From assembly GCA_938045545.1 (NCBI GenBank), contig CALIBN010000030.1:1-37359 (forward strand): a DNA stretch of 37,359 nt, read 5' to 3'. The notes beneath the pieces were generated by a model, which saw nothing but the letters and a program-made list of their open reading frames with translations, was not told the DNA's origin and did no database searches. Every line of letters begins with the position of its first letter. Position 1 is the first letter of the stretch. This document shows, piece after piece, positions 1-8,645 of the stretch. The stretch comes from an uncultured archaeon. Its GTDB lineage: Archaea > Thermoproteota > EX4484-205 > JAAOZP01. The translations under genes were made by a program, and so were the position numbers.

Positions 1-99
1 TTATGCGCGCACATGATAACACTGTAGGACATTGCTTTACGTTCCAATCTGAACCATAATAAGATTTATGGTGGGTTTAAGAAAGCTTTCTCCATGCTC

Positions 100-384
100 T
101 TAGTCTTTTATATCTTCAAGAAGAGTAAGTGAGCTCCATATTCTTGTCCTAGATATTGTTGAAAGATTTGGGTCTTGACTTACTTCGTCTAGTACATTTA
201 TGGCTGCCGCCGCCCTTATTCCAGGGGTAGTGGTTTTCTTAGACAGGCTGTTAATAACCTCTTTAATACTGTTTCTTATGTTTCGGGGGGTTGTAACATC
301 GTTCACTACGAAGCTCAGCATTTCCACTGCTTTCATGATTTTCTCCTCATTTTCAACGTCCTTTTTCCGGGGTGTCTTAGACAT
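100..384 (-). CDS. UPF0147 family protein
   Basis: A 94-residue, mostly helical protein that matches the archaeal UPF0147 family from memory: an N-terminal stretch with NEEKIMKAVEML, then NDVTTPRNIRNSI, a central IRAAAAINVLDEVSQDPN block and a C-terminal SRTRIWSSLTLLE. Family length is about 85-95 residues, so it is complete. The ATG is preceded by a purine-rich ribosome-binding site (ggaggagg on the minus strand, about 8 nt upstream), which fixes the start. It is transcribed away from the p27-like gene at 486 and shares the promoter region. Function is unknown; the family is small, soluble and widely conserved in archaea. Confidence 0.88.
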   Translation of the reverse strand: MSKTPRKKDVENEEKIMKAVEMLSFVVNDVTTPRNIRNSIKEVINSLSKKTTTPGIRAAAAINVLDEVSQDPNLSTISRTRIWSSLTLLEDIKD

Positions 385-428
385 TTTTCCTCCTCCCGTC
401 GAATGCAGGGTAATAAGCCCATGGTTTC

Positions 429-458
429 AATATATGTTTTTCTACTCTCTTTAAATAC
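429..458. promoter_or_regulatory. Divergent promoter region (TATA elements)
   Basis: On the plus strand a TTTAAATA element at about 450-457 lies about 30 nt before the ATG at 486, giving a nearly leaderless transcript. On the minus strand catatatt at 429-436 is placed for a start near 407, leaving a short leader that contains the ribosome-binding site of the UPF0147 gene. The TTTAAA core is palindromic, so it may also serve both directions. Confidence 0.45.
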
Positions 459-485
459 TTGGTTTATAGAAGGAAATTGGATGGT

Positions 486-818
486 ATGGCTTACAAGAAG
501 TTCGACGTGAAGAGGATGGCGGAGGCGCTTCAAAAAGGAGCCGTGATGATGGCGGTTCACTGCGAAGCCTGCGGAGCCCCTTTGTTTAGGTATAAGACTG
601 GAAGGATAGAGTGTGTTAACTGCGGCCGGCTCTACCGTTATGCCTCAGGCTCCGGAAGCGTCGAGGAACTGTCCAAGCTGGAATACGACAGGGAGGAAGC
701 CCTCTCTCTTTTAAGAGAGGTTGAGAAACACCTGTTTAAGGTTGAAGACGAGCTTAAAATGAAGAACATCGTTGAAACTTTGAAAAGGATAAGGGAAGAG
801 CTTGTGGGAACAGGTTAA
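486..818 (+). CDS. Autoantigen p27 (SSSCA1)-like zinc-ribbon protein
   Basis: Small protein with one zinc ribbon near the N-terminus (CEACGAPLFRYKTGRIECVNCG would be the full element; key residues are two CxxC pairs about 16 residues apart) followed by an acidic helical C-terminal half. This arrangement matches the archaeal homologues of the Sjogren syndrome/scleroderma autoantigen 1 family, whose function in archaea is not established. I chose the ATG at 486 (MAYKKFDVK); an in-frame TTG at 459 lies almost in the TATA box and is unlikely. The stop at 818 is followed one base later by the Hef ATG, so the two genes are probably co-transcribed. Confidence 0.75.
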   Translation: MAYKKFDVKRMAEALQKGAVMMAVHCEACGAPLFRYKTGRIECVNCGRLYRYASGSGSVEELSKLEYDREEALSLLREVEKHLFKVEDELKMKNIVETLKRIREELVGTG

Positions 819-819
819 A

Positions 820-3081
820 ATGGCGGCTTCAAACCTCTTTAAAGCGGATTCGGAGGGGTTTATTGTACATCCTTTGATAAGAAGTGGAAAAGTACGTGCA
901 AGAAGCTATCAGGTTAACATCTCGTTAACCGCTCTCAAGGACAGTACTCTAGTAGTTCTTCCTACGGGTCTTGGGAAAACTGTTATTGCCCTTCTCGTTG
1001 CTGCTGAGAAGCTTCGGACAAGCGAGGGCGTATGTGTTGTTCTAGCTCCTACTAAGCCTCTTGTGGAGCAGCATTACAATTTTTTCAAGGATTGCTTGAG
1101 AATCGACCCGGATCTTCTTGCCCTTTGGACTGGGGAGACGCCTGTGGCGAAAAGGGTCTTCACCGACTACAGGCTAGTCTTCGCAACCCCGCAGCTATTC
1201 AGAAACGAGGTTCTGAAAGGAAACGTTCAGCTGTCGCGTGTAATACTGATAGTTTTCGACGAGGCCCATAGGGCCAAGGGCAATTACGCTTACATAACTA
1301 TTGCCCAGCGCTATGCTTCAGAATGTCCTTCTCCACTGATGCTGGGGTTAACCGCCTCACCGGGTTCCGGCAGGGAGGATATTGAGGCTTTGATGAGAAA
1401 CCTCAGCATGAAAAGCCTAGAATTCAGGACGCGGAGTGATAGTGATGTTACTCCCTATGTTAAGAGGATTGAGTATCATCTTGTACCTGTACCCTTAAAC
1501 CCGTTGGTGAAAGAAGCCAGATCGCTTATCCAAGGATTTATTAATGATCAGATTGATCGGGCGCTTAAAGCATTCCCGTGGGGGAAAAAACCGAGCAACT
1601 TCACTGAAATAACGGAGATGATTAACGCGATTAAAGACCGTCCATTTCTAGATAAGCCGGAGCTCGTGGATGCTTTGAAAAACTTGGCTAGGGCCAGGTA
1701 TCTTATAATAGCCATAGAAAGGCTGGATCTACTTGGTCCCAAATATTTCCTCCAATTCATAAACAGGATAGTGGAGAGAACTAGGAAACCCGGTTCACCC
1801 AAATACTTGTCTCAAATAATCACAGATAAGAGGATGCTTGATGCGGTTGAGCTTCTGAGGCTCCAGAAGGATAACGCGAAGCTCCTAAAGCTCATCGAGA
1901 TTTCTAAGAAAGAGCTTGAATCCGGGGTAAATAGGATAATAGTGTTTGTAAGCTACCGTGCAGCCTCGAAAGACATAGAGAAAGAGCTCTCATTGGTTGA
2001 AGGTTTGAAAGTCACTAGGCTGGTGGGCCAGGCTTCTAAGATCGGCGACAGGGGGCAGTCTCAGAAGGAGCAGGACGAGGTTCTCTCCAGATTCAAAAAG
2101 GGAGAGTTCAATGTTTTAGTGGCGACGCAAGTCGGCGAGGAAGGGCTCGACATCTCCTCTTCAGACACGATCATCTTCTACGATAATACTCCAAGCGGGA
2201 TAAGGTTTGTTCAAAGAGTAGGTAGGACAGGCCGCAACGCGCCCGGCAAAGTATATATTCTATACTTCCAGGATACTCGTGACGAACAGTATCTCTGGAT
2301 TGCTCGCCGAAGGGAGAGAAAAATGCTGGAGGAGATGAGAATGATTCAGAGGCGAAATGAATCGAAGAAGGAGCCTAATTATGCTTTAACCAGGTTTATC
2401 ACATCGGATGAGGCTGGTGAAGATAAGGTGAGCATAATAGTTGACAACAGGGAGTTGGCGTGCCCCGTCGTCAATGAGCTCGCCCGGCTGGGGGTTAAGA
2501 TTACTTTCAGCCAGCTAGACGTTGGGGACTATGTTCTTTCCGAGAGGGTGTGTGTCGAGAGGAAGACGGTTAACGATTTCACGTCGTCAATAATGGACTC
2601 AAGGCTTTTCCAGCAGGCTAAGCTGCTGGCAGACTCTTATGAAATACCTGTCCTGCTGATAGAAGGAAAAGACGTGTACAGCCCGTCGAGCAATATTCGG
2701 ACTAGTGCGATAAGAGGAGCTATTGCAGCACTAATAACAGGTTACAGGACTGTTCTACTCTGGTCCAGAGACGCTAGAGAATCTGCAGAACTTATTTACG
2801 CCATAGCCCTAAGGGAGCAAAAGGAGCTTAAGAAGCATCTTCAGGTTAGGGGTGAGAAGAAGCCTGAAACCATTGCGGACCAGCAGGTTTTCCTTCTCTC
2901 AGGCTTACCGTTGGTGGAAAGGACTACAGCTATAAAACTCTTGAAATACTTCAAGACCCCCTTAAGGGTTTTCAACGCAAGCGAGCAGGACCTCCAGCAG
3001 GTTGATGGAATAGGCGACGTAAAGGCTCGCAGGATAAGGGAAGTCTTAACTAAGGAATTTGATGAAGAAGGTTTAACCTGA
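820..3081 (+). CDS. hef: Hef-type helicase/nuclease (FANCM-XPF family)
   Basis: About 753-residue fusion of a superfamily 2 helicase and an XPF-type nuclease that processes stalled forks and branched DNA, normally with PCNA as partner. Visible order: Walker A LPTGLGKT (about 47-54), DEAH box VFDEAH (about 145-150), motif III TASPG, motif VI QRVGRTGR (about 465-472); then the nuclease with VDNRE (about 541-545), VGDYV and the catalytic ERKT (about 580-583); then a tandem helix-hairpin-helix region near the C-terminus (LPLVERTTAIKLLKYF and VDGIGDVKARRI). All active-site residues are present in both halves. I prefer the ATG at 820, right after the upstream stop, over the TTG at 802. It converges on tmk with a 9-nt overlap. 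A fused Hef is typical of Euryarchaeota; crenarchaeal XPF lacks the helicase. Confidence 0.95.
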   Translation: MAASNLFKADSEGFIVHPLIRSGKVRARSYQVNISLTALKDSTLVVLPTGLGKTVIALLVAAEKLRTSEGVCVVLAPTKPLVEQHYNFFKDCLRIDPDLLALWTGETPVAKRVFTDYRLVFATPQLFRNEVLKGNVQLSRVILIVFDEAHRAKGNYAYITIAQRYASECPSPLMLGLTASPGSGREDIEALMRNLSMKSLEFRTRSDSDVTPYVKRIEYHLVPVPLNPLVKEARSLIQGFINDQIDRALKAFPWGKKPSNFTEITEMINAIKDRPFLDKPELVDALKNLARARYLIIAIERLDLLGPKYFLQFINRIVERTRKPGSPKYLSQIITDKRMLDAVELLRLQKDNAKLLKLIEISKKELESGVNRIIVFVSYRAASKDIEKELSLVEGLKVTRLVGQASKIGDRGQSQKEQDEVLSRFKKGEFNVLVATQVGEEGLDISSSDTIIFYDNTPSGIRFVQRVGRTGRNAPGKVYILYFQDTRDEQYLWIARRRERKMLEEMRMIQRRNESKKEPNYALTRFITSDEAGEDKVSIIVDNRELACPVVNELARLGVKITFSQLDVGDYVLSERVCVERKTVNDFTSSIMDSRLFQQAKLLADSYEIPVLLIEGKDVYSPSSNIRTSAIRGAIAALITGYRTVLLWSRDARESAELIYAIALREQKELKKHLQVRGEKKPETIADQQVFLLSGLPLVERTTAIKLLKYFKTPLRVFNASEQDLQQVDGIGDVKARRIREVLTKEFDEEGLT

Positions 3082-3681
3082 CAAATCAAGATTGAGCCTA
3101 CTCTCGACGATTCTAGTCACTTCTTCCAATACTTCTTCCAAAGGCTTCTCTGCGTTAACCATGACTAGCTCCCCGTTTTCAACAAGCTTCATGTAAACGC
3201 TTCTTATCTTTTCGAGGAGAGAAGCGTCTTCAAAAGGTCCTGAAACCTTCTTCCTCCTGAGGGCGTTCTCAGGGTCTATGTCGAGGTAGATTGCTAAATC
3301 AGGTGGGGGAACCCTGTTGTTAATGATTCTAACCCATTCCGGATCGTTTAACAGTCCCCCCTGGTAAGCGATAGAGGAATGAACGTATCTGTCTGAAATA
3401 ACATAGTAGCCTTTTTCAAGCCTCTTCCTTATGATCCTTTCATAATGCTCAACTCTGTCTGCAGCAAAGAGTAGTGCTAAGTAGTATTGTGGAGCGTTCC
3501 GTATCTTGGAGGCGTGAAGCCTTATCAATGCTCCAACCCGCATGAATGTTGGCTCCACCGTGTAGAAACAAGGATAGCCCTTCTCCCTGAGCTTCAGGTA
3601 GAGGTTTGTGGAAACAGTCGTCTTTCCAGAGCCGTCTATTCCTTCAAAGCTTATATGAACTCCTTTCTCCCTGTCCGCCAT
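3073..3681 (-). CDS. tmk: Thymidylate kinase
   Basis: Phosphorylates dTMP to dTDP for DNA synthesis. The protein opens with the P-loop FEGIDGSGKTT about 10 residues after the start, followed by a DR(Y) segment SDRYVHSSIAYQGG and a lid-region RRKKVSGPFE, all in the family order; about 202 residues is the usual length. I chose the ATG at 3681 (MADREKGVHISF), since the frame open upstream to 3771 adds 30 residues that run into the divergent HD gene and have no family counterpart. Divergent from the HD phosphohydrolase, with only 46 bp between, which is consistent with shared control of nucleotide pools. Confidence 0.95.
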   Translation of the reverse strand: MADREKGVHISFEGIDGSGKTTVSTNLYLKLREKGYPCFYTVEPTFMRVGALIRLHASKIRNAPQYYLALLFAADRVEHYERIIRKRLEKGYYVISDRYVHSSIAYQGGLLNDPEWVRIINNRVPPPDLAIYLDIDPENALRRKKVSGPFEDASLLEKIRSVYMKLVENGELVMVNAEKPLEEVLEEVTRIVESRLNLDLSG

Positions 3682-3727
3682 ACTCCTAAAGCTTATTAGA
3701 GGCCCTATTAAAGCATGTCTTGAAGTT

Positions 3728-5032
3728 TTGGAGTATGTAGCGGAGGTAAGGGATCCGATATATAGATACATTCACATAACGGGCGTGGAAAGAAGCGTGA
3801 TCGATACTCCTGTTTTCCAGAGGCTTAGAAGGATTAAGCAGTTGGCCGGAGCCCACCTGACTTACCCTGGTGCCACGCACACGCGGTTCCTCCACTCGCT
3901 GGGCGTAATGCTGACAGCCAGCAAGATATTTTCTCACTTGGCTAACTATTATCCTGAGAAAGTGGATAAGGATGGGCTTCAACTCATAAGGCTGGCTGGC
4001 TTGCTACACGATATTGGCCACGGGCCTTTTTCACATACTTTCGAGGAAGTTCTCAGCGAGAAGAGGAGTATGACGCATGAGGAAGTGGCGTCCATGCTTA
4101 TAAGCGGGACTGAGATTGCGGACCTGGTCTCTAAAGCTGGGTTTACGGCGAAAGAGGTTTCTAGGCTCTCCGTAGGGAAAGACGGTTCGAGAAGCAAGTG
4201 GGTTAACCAGATAATCTCCAGTTACTTCGACGCCGATATTCTCGACTACCTTCCTAGGGATTCTTTCTTCACAGGCGTTGAATATGGCTTAGTGGATTCT
4301 GAGAGAATCATAGACTCCATGCTTCTATGGGAAGATTCTCTCGCCATCGACGAGGCGGCATTATATGCTTTAGAATCCTTATTCATTGCAAGGTACATGA
4401 TGTTCAAGGCAGTCTACTTCCATAGGACTGTCAGGGCTGCGGTGATAATGCTTTCGAGGGCGATGCTCCTGGTTGACGATGCAGTGGGGCTAACAGGATT
4501 TAAAGATCCGGAGGAATATGTCTCCTTAGATGACCATTCGGTAATCCAGAGAATACTCTCAATGGATAATGCTACCGAGGAAGCTAGGCTGGCTAAAAGG
4601 CTTATAACCGGATATTTAAACAGGTCTTTGTTGAAATCAGTGTTCGAAATAATGATGCACCATGAGGACCCTCTATACCACTCTTTAATCTCCAGACCAT
4701 CACTGCGAGGAAGCCTTGAAAATGAAATCGCTGAGGAGGCTGGTATAGCTCCAAGCCTGGTTTTCCTAGACCTTCCTTCAGTCCCCTCGCTACCATACCA
4801 TCCTGACTATAGTGGTGAGAAACACGGTGGCTTTGACGTAAAGATAATAGGAAGGGAGGATTCTGAAAGAATGGCTAAATCGGTTTTCGATGTCTCCCCT
4901 ATGGTTCAATCTCTGAAGGGCTTCATGGGTCTTGCAAGAGTATACACTTTTCCAGAACACAGGGAAAGAGTTTTCAAAGCCTCTAAAAGGGTCTTCGGAG
5001 AGAGGCCATACTCTTTTAAAATATCTCTTTAA
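3728..5032 (+). CDS. HD-domain phosphohydrolase (dNTPase/SAMHD1-like)
   Basis: 434-residue HD-superfamily metal-dependent phosphohydrolase. The metal ligands are visible as H in HTRFLHSLG (about 52-60), HD in LLHDIGHGPFSH (about 92-103) and a later D in YFDADILDYLPRDSF. The start DPIYRYIHITGVERSVIDTP and the QRLRRIKQL segment match the dGTPase/SAMHD1-like branch, so a dNTP triphosphohydrolase or related nucleotidase is likely, but the substrate is inferred. The start is a TTG at 3728; no ATG or GTG lies close enough upstream of the conserved block. It is divergent from thymidylate kinase, a neighbour that also acts on deoxynucleotides. Confidence 0.85.
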   Translation: MEYVAEVRDPIYRYIHITGVERSVIDTPVFQRLRRIKQLAGAHLTYPGATHTRFLHSLGVMLTASKIFSHLANYYPEKVDKDGLQLIRLAGLLHDIGHGPFSHTFEEVLSEKRSMTHEEVASMLISGTEIADLVSKAGFTAKEVSRLSVGKDGSRSKWVNQIISSYFDADILDYLPRDSFFTGVEYGLVDSERIIDSMLLWEDSLAIDEAALYALESLFIARYMMFKAVYFHRTVRAAVIMLSRAMLLVDDAVGLTGFKDPEEYVSLDDHSVIQRILSMDNATEEARLAKRLITGYLNRSLLKSVFEIMMHHEDPLYHSLISRPSLRGSLENEIAEEAGIAPSLVFLDLPSVPSLPYHPDYSGEKHGGFDVKIIGREDSERMAKSVFDVSPMVQSLKGFMGLARVYTFPEHRERVFKASKRVFGERPYSFKISL

Positions 5033-5439
5033 GCCTTGCCAGTAAACCTTAGTATCCTGCCTCTCTTGGCGTCAAGAATTATTGTTTCCCCGTTTTTGAA
5101 CGACGAAAGTATTCTCCGCGTATCCGCTATAACCACCGGTATTCCGGCAAGTATTGCCCCGGAAGATATTATGCTGTCTTCCTGTCCAAGTATTATTCCT
5201 GAGGGGGCGACGCCTCTTTTAGCAAGGCTGTATATCACGTAGGAGCCTACCGTGCTCCCCTTGCTGGATGGAACTGCGAGAATCCTTCTGCACAGGTTTA
5301 CTCCTTCTAGAGGATGGTTCTTCTCGACTATAACTCCTGTCGACGGATCTACCCCTCCGAAGAAGGATATTGGCTGCTGGCTTATCAGTAGAGATCCCTT
5401 AGCAAAACCTGTGTTAACAACCTTGACTTTTAAAATCAT
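5029..5439 (-). CDS. Aconitase X swivel domain (phosphomevalonate dehydratase small subunit)
   Basis: 136-residue DUF126/AcnX swivel-domain protein. The beta-rich body with FGGVDPSTGVIVEKNHPL, ILAVPSSKGSTVGSYVIYSL and the C-terminal GETIILDAKRGRILR matches the small subunit of archaeal phosphomevalonate dehydratase, which removes water from mevalonate 5-phosphate to give trans-anhydromevalonate 5-phosphate. I chose the ATG at 5439 (MILKVKVV), one base from the end of the large subunit; the frame extends upstream by nine residues inside that gene. Last gene of a three-gene minus-strand operon; the stop overlaps the end of the HD gene by 4 nt. Confidence 0.9.
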   Translation of the reverse strand: MILKVKVVNTGFAKGSLLISQQPISFFGGVDPSTGVIVEKNHPLEGVNLCRRILAVPSSKGSTVGSYVIYSLAKRGVAPSGIILGQEDSIISSGAILAGIPVVIADTRRILSSFKNGETIILDAKRGRILRFTGKA

Positions 5440-5440
5440 G

Positions 5441-6598
5441 CTACCTACCACCATATTCTTCAACAAACTCTTTTAAAGACTTTAGGGTCGTTTTAAGCCT
5501 AAAGCTTCCACGCAGGTAGTATGCTGCTTTAACTGAGTTTGTAATAACGTGTGCCCCGTCCTTCTTTAGGCTGCAATACATAACACAGGAGTCTTTAAAC
5601 ACTCTAACTCCTTTTTCAGAAAGTTCAGTCAACAAGCCTTTTTGAAAAGACTCTAAATAGGCACTTCGAGAGGTGAAAATCCATGCTTCCACTGAAAGCC
5701 TGTCTACGCTTCTAAGCGTTTCGTGAAAAATCTTAATCTCCTCTGGAGACATGTGGGGGCAGCCTGTTACGAAGATCAGCCTTTTACTGTGAAACGGCGG
5801 AGCTTCCTCGGAAAGAATTTTCCTCTCCTCCTCAAGCTCGGTTCTATCGAGAATTATTTTTCTCACGGGTTTCTTCACCCTTGAGAATCCTGGCGTCAGA
5901 TTCTCTATCCAAACCATGGGTGCTGCTCCACTGGTGCCGAAGCCTGCGAGAAGCTGCTTGTAGCACAGAATGTTTCCAACGGGTTTTTTCAATCGGAGAT
6001 ACGGTATTTCGGCTCCGGCTTTCACTCCCATAACGTATCCTAGAAGCCCGTAGTCAACCTCATCCTTAAGCTCACCGTTATATTGGAAGAGAATCTTGGG
6101 TTTCTTTCCATTTCGAAGATGTATGCCGGTTCGCGCAGTATAACCGAGTATGGCTGAAGCCAGAGCCGTCAAGCTTCCCTCCTTGTTTGTTGAGGCACCT
6201 ATGATTGAATTTGCATAGAGTACTGCGGAGCTCTCCGCCCAAGCTATTTTCTGATTTTTTCTCAACGGGTTGTCGAACAGATAGGGCATGCATGTGAGCG
6301 ACTCGGTCGCTCCGATGTTTTTCAGACTTCGAATTATTCTCCTCTGTTTCTCAACGACCTCCGGGTCGCATTCAACAGTTGAGTCGTAATCAACGCATCC
6401 GGGGTTTATCGTCGTCCTGACCTTAAACTTTAACCCTGACCTGCCTAAGTCTTCGAGGAATTCAAGCCCAGCGTCACCAATATTTAGATAGGAAATTCCG
6501 GAGAGGTGCGCACTAGATATCTTAATGTATCTTTTCCTTCCAGGCTGCATCGCCTCAAGTATTTTTTTGAACATCCTTTTGGTTACGCGCGTGTTCAA
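5441..6598 (-). CDS. Aconitase X catalytic domain (phosphomevalonate dehydratase large subunit)
   Basis: 385-residue DUF521/AcnX protein that with the neighbouring swivel subunit forms the iron-sulfur dehydratase of the archaeal mevalonate pathway. Conserved pieces seen: TESLTCMPYLF and FVTGCPHMSPEE, which carry two candidate cluster cysteines, VFKDSCVMYC near the C-terminus with further cysteines, and the substrate-region GASTNKEG and FGTSGAAPM. The likely start is a TTG at 6598, one base after the UbiD stop, with AAGGAG about 11 nt upstream; an ATG at 6574 is the alternative and would remove eight residues. Translational coupling with UbiD is likely. Confidence 0.9.
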   Translation of the reverse strand: MNTRVTKRMFKKILEAMQPGRKRYIKISSAHLSGISYLNIGDAGLEFLEDLGRSGLKFKVRTTINPGCVDYDSTVECDPEVVEKQRRIIRSLKNIGATESLTCMPYLFDNPLRKNQKIAWAESSAVLYANSIIGASTNKEGSLTALASAILGYTARTGIHLRNGKKPKILFQYNGELKDEVDYGLLGYVMGVKAGAEIPYLRLKKPVGNILCYKQLLAGFGTSGAAPMVWIENLTPGFSRVKKPVRKIILDRTELEEERKILSEEAPPFHSKRLIFVTGCPHMSPEEIKIFHETLRSVDRLSVEAWIFTSRSAYLESFQKGLLTELSEKGVRVFKDSCVMYCSLKKDGAHVITNSVKAAYYLRGSFRLKTTLKSLKEFVEEYGGR

Positions 6599-6599
6599 C

Positions 6600-7880
6600 C
6601 TACATCCTGCTCCTTAAGAAACGTTTCCTATCGATCCCGACTGGAAGGGTTAAGTCCAAGCCCCATTTCGAGGTCACCAGCCTCTCTTGGTCGCTAGAAG
6701 GGTCTAATGAGGATCCACGCATCGCCTCAAAGAAGTAAAACTTACGTTTATCCTGAAACCTTGTGGCTAGTGCGAAATCCACATCTTCGTAGCTTCCCGG
6801 GTCTATGTCGTCATCCACCACGATTATTCCTTTCACAGAGCCATGTGCTTCCATCACGAGCCTTATAACCTTGAAAGGCTCGTCATCACGTTTCTTCGAA
6901 ATGCTTACGAAGCAGTGAAGCCATCCTCCTGAGCCGCTTGAAAGCCAGACGTCCTTAACATCAACATCGTTTTCAGCAAGCTTCTCTCTTATCTTAACTT
7001 CCGCTGGATAACCCATGAGCAGTTTATGTTCAAGCCCCCCCGGGAGAATCGCATGGTAGATAGGATTTTCATTCCAATAGACTTTATCAACCTCGATAAT
7101 CGGTTGTTCCCTTGGCTTATCGGGTAGTCCAAGTATATCAGTCATCCATTCCCTGGCAGTTAGGTCTACCCTTACCCTGCCTTTGAAAACATACTCGGAC
7201 TCAATAGGTACCGGCAAGTCACCATCGTCGAAATACGTGACCTCAAGCGGATTACTGTTTAATGCTCCTGCATAGTCTATTTCCGAAACCTCTTTCGGCA
7301 ACTGGGTTGAAGCAGACAGGATTATGTGCACAGGCGTGCCGATAAGAACAGCCACTTTCAAATCCCTGCCACTATTCTTCTGCTTCATGAATATCTGGTG
7401 CAAATGCCTCCCCTCAACCATCCGTACAGCAAACATGTTTGAACCGAGGTGGAGAAGCCTGTGCACCGACATGTTGACGACGCCATCCTCGGGGTCCCTC
7501 GCCACGATTATGGAGCTAGTAACGTACTTTCCAGCATCATCCCTATAGTATTTTAATAAGGGTAGTCTGGAAATTCTGCTGGGGTCGGACGCTCCATCCC
7601 AACAATAGCTCCTCTCAACCGGCTTGACAGTGTGCCTCTTAGCCCAGGAAACATGGTTAAACAATTCTCCTGCCCCGGTTTTCATCAGCCTCTCCACTCT
7701 GCCCCGGGTAGAGTATAGGTTTGCTATCAACGGGTCTTTGCCTTCGAAGGGCTCTCTAAACAGAATGGTTCGCGGGTCGCTTTCCCTTATCATAATTGGA
7801 ACCTGGGATTCAGAGTGTTTTCTCGAATCCAGGAGGATCTCGTTGCTAAGCTCCTTCACATAGTCCCCTATCCTTATCAT
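6600..7880 (-). CDS. UbiD-family decarboxylase (anhydromevalonate phosphate decarboxylase)
   Basis: 426-residue UbiD-family enzyme expected to use prenylated FMN to decarboxylate trans-anhydromevalonate 5-phosphate to isopentenyl phosphate. Visible: N-terminal half with VNMSVHRLLHLGSNMF and the RHLHQIFMK segment typical of the family's cofactor region, and the C-terminal signature VVDDDIDPGSYEDVDFALAT. The assignment to the mevalonate route, rather than another UbiD substrate, rests on the operon: both aconitase-X subunits follow immediately. The prenyl-FMN synthase UbiX and isopentenyl phosphate kinase are not in the window. ATG start at 7880, divergent from the gene at 7980. Confidence 0.88.
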   Translation of the reverse strand: MIRIGDYVKELSNEILLDSRKHSESQVPIMIRESDPRTILFREPFEGKDPLIANLYSTRGRVERLMKTGAGELFNHVSWAKRHTVKPVERSYCWDGASDPSRISRLPLLKYYRDDAGKYVTSSIIVARDPEDGVVNMSVHRLLHLGSNMFAVRMVEGRHLHQIFMKQKNSGRDLKVAVLIGTPVHIILSASTQLPKEVSEIDYAGALNSNPLEVTYFDDGDLPVPIESEYVFKGRVRVDLTAREWMTDILGLPDKPREQPIIEVDKVYWNENPIYHAILPGGLEHKLLMGYPAEVKIREKLAENDVDVKDVWLSSGSGGWLHCFVSISKKRDDEPFKVIRLVMEAHGSVKGIIVVDDDIDPGSYEDVDFALATRFQDKRKFYFFEAMRGSSLDPSSDQERLVTSKWGLDLTLPVGIDRKRFLRSRM

Positions 7881-7979
7881 GCTGGTTCTATGATAACCAT
7901 GCTGATTAAAATGTTCCCTGAAGGGTTGGAAAAGAGTTTAATACGTTGAAAAACAATCTTTTAAGGTAAAAGGTTGAAT

Positions 7980-8645
7980 ATGCGGTTTGAAGAAGTAGCC
8001 GTAAGCCTGAGCGGTAAGACGGTTCTTCTCTACGGTGAGTACTCTAGGGTTTTCCCATTCATTCTTAGCCTAATTAGGTTGAATAAGGATTCTACCCTGC
8101 TTTTCTTAGACGGTTTTAACATGAGAAGAATGGTTAAAGAGGCTTATTCTCTCAGTCCCCAAGTTCTCTCCAGGATTATTTTCTCCAGGTTTGAAAGCCT
8201 TGTGGAGCTCGATAAGGCGCTTGAACAATCCGAGACGATGCTTCTTAACAAGGGCTCCTTTAAGCTTCTCGTAGCGGGCTCCCTGCCGGACGCTTATCTT
8301 CGCGAAATATCGTTGCACGACTCTTCCTCGCACTCAAACATTCTTCATCTTCTCAACAAGATTCTTGCTTTCTTCTCATTCCTCTCCAAAAAATACGGTT
8401 GCATCGGGTTTCTTATTGGTCTTGGCGAAGGCCTGAACGGCTCAGCCAATATTCCGGCGAAAAGAATCTTTCTCTACTGGGTGGATTACGTGTTGGAGCT
8501 GCGTAGATGCAGCTTTGGCGGAACACTTGGAGAGCTAACTGGAAAAACCGGAGTTAAAACCAGACTTTGCGTGTCTCCGGAAGTATTTAAAGAGGCCGGG
8601 GAAGTATTGGAGTGCAACGAGAATGCTTGTCCAAGAAATGTTTGA
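7980..8645 (+). CDS. Unrecognised protein, possibly a degenerate RecA-fold ATPase
   Basis: About 221 residues; not recognised with confidence. The opening, a strand KTVLLYGEYSRVF followed by a helix, a second strand STLLFLDGFN, and later SFKLLVAGSLPDAYL, resembles the strand order of RecA/RadB/KaiC-like ATPases, but where a Walker A loop should be there is GEYSRVFPF with no GKT/GKS, so ATP binding by this site is unlikely. The ATG at 7980 is preceded by AAAGGT and is preferred to the TTG two codons earlier. It overlaps the CarS gene by about 8-23 nt, so it is probably co-transcribed with it. A role in lipid synthesis cannot be claimed. Confidence 0.6.
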   Translation: MRFEEVAVSLSGKTVLLYGEYSRVFPFILSLIRLNKDSTLLFLDGFNMRRMVKEAYSLSPQVLSRIIFSRFESLVELDKALEQSETMLLNKGSFKLLVAGSLPDAYLREISLHDSSSHSNILHLLNKILAFFSFLSKKYGCIGFLIGLGEGLNGSANIPAKRIFLYWVDYVLELRRCSFGGTLGELTGKTGVKTRLCVSPEVFKEAGEVLECNENACPRNV

